A stretch of DNA of 64,000 nt, from positions 404,529 through 468,528 of the forward strand of contig NZ_LR732912.1 in NCBI RefSeq assembly GCF_902506065.1, in the 5' to 3' direction. The DNA is from Arthrobacter sp. 9V. GTDB taxonomy: Bacteria > Actinomycetota > Actinomycetes > Actinomycetales > Micrococcaceae. Positions 59,941 to 64,000 of this stretch are shown piece after piece; position 1 is the first letter of the stretch; each line of letters starts with the position of its first letter. Both the position numbers and the translations under genes were made by a program. The notes beneath the pieces are model-generated. The model searched no databases and was not told the DNA's origin. It was given only the letters and a program-made list of their open reading frames with translations.

Positions 59941-60375
59941 GTGAGCACCGAAACCGCCAAGAAGCCCTCCGTTTTGTTCGTCTGCGTTCACAACGCAGGG
60001 CGCTCGCAGATGGCCGCCGCCTTCCTCACGAGTATTTCCAAAGGTGCCATTGAGGTCCGATCTGCGGGATCGCAGCCCGCGGACAAGGTCAATCCGGCTG
60101 CTGTTGAAGCCATGGCTGAGCTCGGCATCGATATGTCTGCCGAAATTCCCAAGGTCCTCACCACGGAGGCCGTCAAGGAATCAGACCTCGTCATCACCAT
60201 GGGGTGCGGGGACGAGTGCCCCTATTTCCCCGGAAAGCGCTACGAAGACTGGGTTCTTGAAGACCCGGCCGGTCAGGGCGTGGAGGCTGTCCGCCCCATC
60301 CGGGACGAGATCAAGACCCGCATTGAAAATCTCGTCATAGAACTTCTGCCTGCCCGGCACGCTGACGCCCAGTAG
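59941..60375 (+). CDS. arsC: arsenate reductase, LMW-phosphatase type
   Basis: A 144-residue enzyme reducing arsenate to arsenite. The P-loop is Cys15-x5-Arg21 ([11 protein letters not shown]), and the redox Cys pair is Cys89/Cys93 in [12 protein letters not shown]. The [12 protein letters not shown]-terminal helix is typical. The Cys set fits a thioredoxin-coupled enzyme, matching the trxB gene that follows. The GTG at 59941 has AGGAG upstream and is preferred over the TTG at 59908. Confidence 0.93.
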   Translation: MSTETAKKPSVLFVCVHNAGRSQMAAAFLTSISKGAIEVRSAGSQPADKVNPAAVEAMAELGIDMSAEIPKVLTTEAVKESDLVITMGCGDECPYFPGKRYEDWVLEDPAGQGVEAVRPIRDEIKTRIENLVIELLPARHADAQ

Positions 60376-60419
60376 TCAGCTGGCCCGCCCGTTTTCCCTA
60401 CCCCTCCCAAGGAGATACC

Positions 60420-61397
60420 GTGAGCACCGAACAGCTGATCATCATCGGGTCCGGCCCTGCCGGTTACACGGCCGCTATCTACGCTGCCCGCGCCGGACTG
60501 AGCCCTTTGGTTCTGGCGGGTTCCGTCACTGCCGGCGGCGCCCTCATGAACACCACGGAAGTGGAGAACTTTCCCGGCTTCCCGGGCGGGATTCAAGGCC
60601 CGGAGCTGATGGACGGACTTCAAGAGCAGGCTGAAAAGTTTGGCGCGCGGATAGTGTTCGACGACGTCACTGACGTTGATCTGAAAGGTCACCTCAAGCG
60701 TGTAGTCACTGGCGGCGGCGAAACTCACGAGGCTCCCGCGGTTATCCTTGCCACGGGCTCCGCGTATAAGGAGCTCGGGCTGCCGGAGGAGAAGAAACTC
60801 AGCGGACACGGCGTTTCCTGGTGCGCCACCTGTGATGGTTTCTTCTTCCGCGAACAGGACATCATGGTGGTGGGCGGCGGCGATTCCGCCATGGAGGAAG
60901 CTACCTTCCTGACCCGCTTTGGAAAGTCGGTCACAGTGGTGGTCCGGAAGGATGAGCTGCGTGCCTCGCGAATCATGGCGCAGCGCGCAAAGGACAACCC
61001 CAAGATTAAGTTCGCGTGGAATTCGGAGATCACCAAGATCCACGGAGATACCAAAGTCACCGGTGTAACCCTCACCGACACCCGCACTGGCGAAACCCGT
61101 GAGCAGGAGGCAACCGGAATCTTCGTTGCAATCGGTCATTTGCCGCGAACAGAGCTGGTGGAAGGTCAGGTTGACCTCGATGAAGAGGGCTACATCAAGG
61201 TGGACTCACCCACCACCTGTACCAATCTTTCAGGTGTTTTCGCATGCGGTGACGCCGTAGACCACCGCTATCGCCAAGCCATCACCGCAGCCGGCACCGG
61301 CTGTGCGGCTGCTTTGGACGCTGAGCGCTACCTCGCCGCCCTGGACGACGCCCACAGCATTGCCACCGCGCTGGTCGAGGAGCCCACCCACTTCTAA
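60420..61397 (+). CDS. trxB: thioredoxin reductase
   Basis: A 325-residue flavoprotein. The FAD motif is [10 protein letters not shown] at 10-19, the redox disulfide Cys135-AT-Cys138, the NADPH motif [12 protein letters not shown], and the closing FAD motif [21 protein letters not shown]. It passes NADPH electrons to thioredoxin. Its position 44 bases after arsC suggests it powers arsenate reduction. Probably an ars-linked paralogue rather than the housekeeping copy. Confidence 0.93.
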   Translation: MSTEQLIIIGSGPAGYTAAIYAARAGLSPLVLAGSVTAGGALMNTTEVENFPGFPGGIQGPELMDGLQEQAEKFGARIVFDDVTDVDLKGHLKRVVTGGGETHEAPAVILATGSAYKELGLPEEKKLSGHGVSWCATCDGFFFREQDIMVVGGGDSAMEEATFLTRFGKSVTVVVRKDELRASRIMAQRAKDNPKIKFAWNSEITKIHGDTKVTGVTLTDTRTGETREQEATGIFVAIGHLPRTELVEGQVDLDEEGYIKVDSPTTCTNLSGVFACGDAVDHRYRQAITAAGTGCAAALDAERYLAALDDAHSIATALVEEPTHF

Positions 61398-61402
61398 CGC
61401 GG

Positions 61403-62269
61403 TCAGACTCCGACGATGTTCCGTTCCCGGTAACCATCGGCAGCATAAACGCCGAGAATCCGAACTTCGGTAGTGAAGAACTCCAGCTCCTCCAAAGCCC
61501 GTCGTAGTCGGGCGTCCTCGGGGTGGCCTTCGACGTCGGAGAGGAACATGGTGGCAGCGAACTCGTCGCCCACCATATAACTTTCCAATCGCGTCATGTT
61601 GAGGCCATTGGTGGCAAAGCCGCCCAGGGCCTTGTAGAGGGCCGAGGGAACGTTGCGGACCCGGAACACGAAGCTGGTGATGGCAGGGCCGGGCAGTTCT
61701 TCCTTGGTGGGGAGCTCCTGTTCCCGGGCCAGAACAACAAAGCGCGTGGTGTTGGTGGGGTCGTCCTCTACTCCGGAGGCCAGGACGTCGAGTCCGTAGA
61801 GACCAGCGGCCAGCGGCGGAGCGAGGGACAGCTTGCGGGGATCGTTCCAGTCCCTGACTTCACGCGCTGAGCCTGCGGTGTCGCCAGCGATGACCGGCTT
61901 GAGGCCCGCTTCCCGGATAAGCCTGCGGCACTGTCCCAGAGCGTGGATGTGGCTGTGGACCTCGGTGGCACCCTCGATGGTGCTGCCCGGGATTCCCAAG
62001 AGGTCAAAGTGGATGGGGAGGAAGAACTCGCCAATAATCTGGAGCTTGGACTGGGGGAGCAGCACATGGATGTCCGCTACGCGTCCGGCAATGGAGTTCT
62101 CAATGGGGATCATGGCCAAATCGACTTCTCCAGTGGATACCCGCTCAAAGGCATCCTCAAAGCTCGCGCACGGGACGCTTTGGAGATCGGGGAACATTTC
62201 CTTGCACGCGAGATCCGAATTGGCTCCGGGCTCACCTTGGTACGCAATCTTCTGGGCCATGATGCTCAT
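61403..62269 (-). CDS. pheA: prephenate dehydratase with ACT domain
   Basis: A 288-residue enzyme making phenylpyruvate from prephenate. The catalytic domain has IAYQGEPGANSD, MIPIENSIAGRV and the TRF motif in NTTRFVVLAR. The ACT domain (SFVFRVRNVPSALYKALGGFA; LNMTRLESY) binds Phe in relatives; the usual ESRP signature is ESYM here. The ATG at 62269 gives normal family length; the ~46-residue upstream extension has no homology. Convergent with trxB, only 5 bases apart. Confidence 0.9.
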   Translation of the reverse strand: MSIMAQKIAYQGEPGANSDLACKEMFPDLQSVPCASFEDAFERVSTGEVDLAMIPIENSIAGRVADIHVLLPQSKLQIIGEFFLPIHFDLLGIPGSTIEGATEVHSHIHALGQCRRLIREAGLKPVIAGDTAGSAREVRDWNDPRKLSLAPPLAAGLYGLDVLASGVEDDPTNTTRFVVLAREQELPTKEELPGPAITSFVFRVRNVPSALYKALGGFATNGLNMTRLESYMVGDEFAATMFLSDVEGHPEDARLRRALEELEFFTTEVRILGVYAADGYRERNIVGV

Positions 62270-62370
62270 GGTTGCACGCAGACCGCCCGGCCTCCCAACC
62301 GCGTCCACCCTGTGACTGGACAAGTGGGTACCGCCGGACCTAGGTTCGCAGAAAGGATTGGGGGCAGCCG

Positions 62371-62505
62371 ATGACGACTGCGACAACGTTTCAAGGAAAC
62401 AAGGCAAACAGCGTCAATGAGCAGCGGGTCTCAAGGTTAGCAGGGACAGTGGTAGGACTGTTCACCCTCATCTGGGCGTTCCTGCTTACAGGCGAAGTGG
62501 GCTAG
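62371..62505 (+). CDS. small single-pass membrane protein (44 aa)
   Basis: A short frame from the ATG at 62371. A polar N-terminal ~24 residues is followed by one hydrophobic helix (LAGTVVGLFTLIWAFLLTG). GGGGG lies ~6 bases before the ATG. Its stop is 3 bases before the GTG of the next membrane protein gene, suggesting an operon. Function unknown. Confidence 0.6.
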   Translation: MTTATTFQGNKANSVNEQRVSRLAGTVVGLFTLIWAFLLTGEVG

Positions 62506-62508
62506 CAC

Positions 62509-62895
62509 GTGAGGGCGCCCGGTCCGTTTCAGATGGCTTCACACGGATTGAGCTTGGTTTCAGCGCTCATTGTCTACCTCTATTGCCGACGCATGAACTA
62601 TAGGACCAGCGCCTCCGGTCTGCTCTGTTTTGGGGCGGTAGGGTTCTTCTTCGCAGACGTGGCCATGGGGTTCAATTACAGCCCGTTCTTCGGCGTCGCG
62701 CTCATCGCGTGGGCGGCCAGCGCTCGCCGCCCCTTGCTTGCCGGGGTCGGCGTATTGGCCCTGGGAGCCGCGCTGGTCTCCAGATTCGAGCACGAGCTCA
62801 GCGCCGTCGTCGTAGGTGCGTGCGGCGTCGTCACTGTGGCCGCCGCAACGTGGCCGAAGTGGAGCACCGGGAAAGCAAAAGTAGGTGACAGATAG
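62509..62895 (+). CDS. hypothetical membrane protein (128 aa)
   Basis: A protein with three to four hydrophobic segments (GLSLVSALIVYLYC; LLCFGAVGFFFADVAMGF; FFGVALIAWAA; LLAGVGVLALGAALV; AVVVGACGVVTVAAA) and a short basic tail. No recognised domain. The GTG at 62509 follows the small membrane protein gene by 3 bases; the ATG at 62533 is an alternative. The stop codon lies inside the left arm of a 19-bp hairpin. Confidence 0.6.
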   Translation: MRAPGPFQMASHGLSLVSALIVYLYCRRMNYRTSASGLLCFGAVGFFFADVAMGFNYSPFFGVALIAWAASARRPLLAGVGVLALGAALVSRFEHELSAVVVGACGVVTVAAATWPKWSTGKAKVGDR

Positions 62896-62934
62896 CGTCG
62901 CTGTGAGTGCTCATTGCGACGCTATCTGTCACCT
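62883..62934. terminator. 19-bp hairpin overlapping a stop codon
   Basis: AGGTGACAGATAGCGTCGC (62883-62901) and its exact complement (62916-62934) enclose 14 bases. The TAG at 62893-62895 is inside the left arm. The right side continues AGTTGGGT, as at 44812. It separates two convergent genes. Confidence 0.75.
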
Positions 62935-62956
62935 AGTTGGGTAGAGGGGGAGGGGG

Positions 62957-64000
62957 TTAGCCGTTGATGATCTGCGGGACGCCCAGGGCCTTCAGACCTT
63001 CGGCGCCGAACTCGAGACCGTAGCCGGACTGCTTGGCACCACCGAACGGGACGCGGGGATCCACTGCTCCGTGTTTGTTGATCCACACGGTGCCGGCCTG
63101 GATCCGCGAGGCGACCTCGCGTGCAGCGTTCAGGTCCGATGACCAGACGGAGGCGCCCAGTCCGACGTCGAGTCCGTTCGCTTTGGCCACTGCCTCGTCC
63201 ACGGTGCTGTATTTGATGATCGGCAGGGCCGGGCCGAACTGTTCCTCGGCAACCAACGGGTTGTCGTTATCGATGTCGGCCACCAACGTGGTGGGGTAGA
63301 AGTTGCCCGGCTGCCCGGCGTCGGGGTTGCCACCCAGCAGCACTCGCGCACCGGATTCCTTAGCGGACTCCACCAGTCGGGCCACGATGTCGTACTGCTG
63401 CCGGTTCTGTAGCGGGCCCAACACGTTGTTCTCATCAAGGCCATTACCCATGGGCATTGTCTGAGCAACAGCAACCAGCTCGGAGCACACGGCCTCGTAC
63501 TGCGATTCGTGCACGTACAGGCGCTTCAGGGCGGCGCAGGTCTGCCCGGTGTTGATGAAGGCGCCCCAGAACAGGCCCTCGGCAATTGCTTTGGGATCGG
63601 AATCGGGGAGTACGATCCCGGCGTCGTTACCGCCAAGTTCCAGTGTGAGCCGTTTGACGGTATCGGCCGAGGAGCGAATGATCGCCTTGCCCGTGGCGGT
63701 AGAGCCGGTGAACATCACCTTGCCAATGGACGGGTGCTCGGCAAGCCGGGCGCCGACGTCGCGGCCGCCCGAGACTACGGACAGCAGGCCTTCGGGAAGT
63801 TCCTGGTTGATGATCGAAGCGAGGGCCAGCACAGAGAGCGGGGTGTACTCGGACGGCTTGACCACTACGGCGTTACCCATGCGCAGGGCTGGTGCGATCT
63901 GCCAGACGGTGATCATCATGGGCCAGTTCCACGGGCCAATGGCACCCACGACGCCGATGGGTCGGTAATGCAGTTCGGCGCGGGTTTCGCCGTCGTCCAC
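62957..64000 (-). CDS. aldehyde dehydrogenase family protein, C-terminal part
   Basis: 347 codons to the stop; the N-terminal ~100 residues lie beyond the right edge. GPWNWPMMITVWQIAPAL, the cofactor-site KPSEYTP, the Glu base in LTLELGGND and the nucleophile Cys in NTGQTCAALKRLYV are all present, as is EEQFGPALP. NAD(P)+-dependent aldehyde oxidation is clear; the substrate is not. Convergent with the 128-aa membrane protein gene. Confidence 0.92.
   Translation of the reverse strand: MDDGETRAELHYRPIGVVGAIGPWNWPMMITVWQIAPALRMGNAVVVKPSEYTPLSVLALASIINQELPEGLLSVVSGGRDVGARLAEHPSIGKVMFTGSTATGKAIIRSSADTVKRLTLELGGNDAGIVLPDSDPKAIAEGLFWGAFINTGQTCAALKRLYVHESQYEAVCSELVAVAQTMPMGNGLDENNVLGPLQNRQQYDIVARLVESAKESGARVLLGGNPDAGQPGNFYPTTLVADIDNDNPLVAEEQFGPALPIIKYSTVDEAVAKANGLDVGLGASVWSSDLNAAREVASRIQAGTVWINKHGAVDPRVPFGGAKQSGYGLEFGAEGLKALGVPQIING

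Noticed and set aside
62270..62407. 46-residue extension of prephenate dehydratase
   Set aside because: It lacks homology, would overlap the divergent small membrane gene, and the start at 62269 matches family length.

Overview
The window looks like chromosomal DNA from a high-GC actinobacterium of the Arthrobacter/Paenarthrobacter type (Micrococcaceae). Supporting signs are GC-rich codon use, many GTG and a few TTG starts, 1- and 4-base gene overlaps, a SAM-IV riboswitch, a TPP riboswitch before ykoEDC-type genes, a DtxR-type iron box, DUF4235, and a fused MrpA-MrpB. I see no transposase, integrase, phage gene or CRISPR array.

Layout. 0-5 kb: end of an alanine dehydrogenase-family gene, a small basic protein, tRNA-Gly(CCC), and two exported proteins (an M15 peptidase and a CAP-domain protein) that share one C-terminal repeat module. 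5-9 kb: dcd, a KhtTU-like K+/H+ antiporter pair and an MFS protein. 9-15.3 kb: a complete mrp Na+/H+ antiporter operon with subunits A and B fused. 15.4-20 kb: DUF4235, a NUDIX hydrolase, a 3 x 73 bp tandem repeat, then a TPP riboswitch and an ECF thiamine-precursor transporter. 20-24 kb: DesC-, DesG- and DesH-like siderophore genes around an iron box. 24-27.7 kb: an XRE-MurA fusion, a DUF559-type protein between two copies of an 86-bp palindromic element, and a YbdK-type ligase.

27.8-36.5 kb is rich in sulfur genes. A SAM-IV riboswitch precedes DUF1737-rhodanese-metZ, followed by a SulP transporter. Divergent from it is a tightly coupled operon of an LLM flavin monooxygenase, an aromatic-amino-acid-lyase homologue lacking the Gly of the MIO-forming Ala-Ser-Gly triad, and a cysteine-synthase-like enzyme. 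This operon is my best candidate for an undescribed pathway. 36.7-43.6 kb: an amino-acid permease, pabC, cardiolipin synthase, a P-loop kinase fused to PabB, and a low-molecular-weight tyrosine phosphatase.

43.7-50 kb: a TetR/two-TM membrane protein pair with two matching operators, then a nucleoside-salvage operon (nucleoside hydrolase, MFS, ribokinase) facing its LacI regulator. 50-55 kb: a DinB2-type polymerase with Ile at the steric gate, an aldo/keto reductase, an ECF42-type sigma factor with its DGPF partner, and a methyltransferase. 55-58 kb: a MarR/MMPL exporter pair with a near-ideal operator. 58-61.4 kb: a decayed PNPOx-like gene and an arsenic locus (MIP channel, ArsR-ArsC fusion, ArsC, TrxB). 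61.4-64 kb: pheA, two small membrane proteins and an aldehyde dehydrogenase cut by the window end.

Intergenic palindromes and short tandem repeats are unusually frequent, especially between convergent genes. Several occur as related pairs at distant positions.
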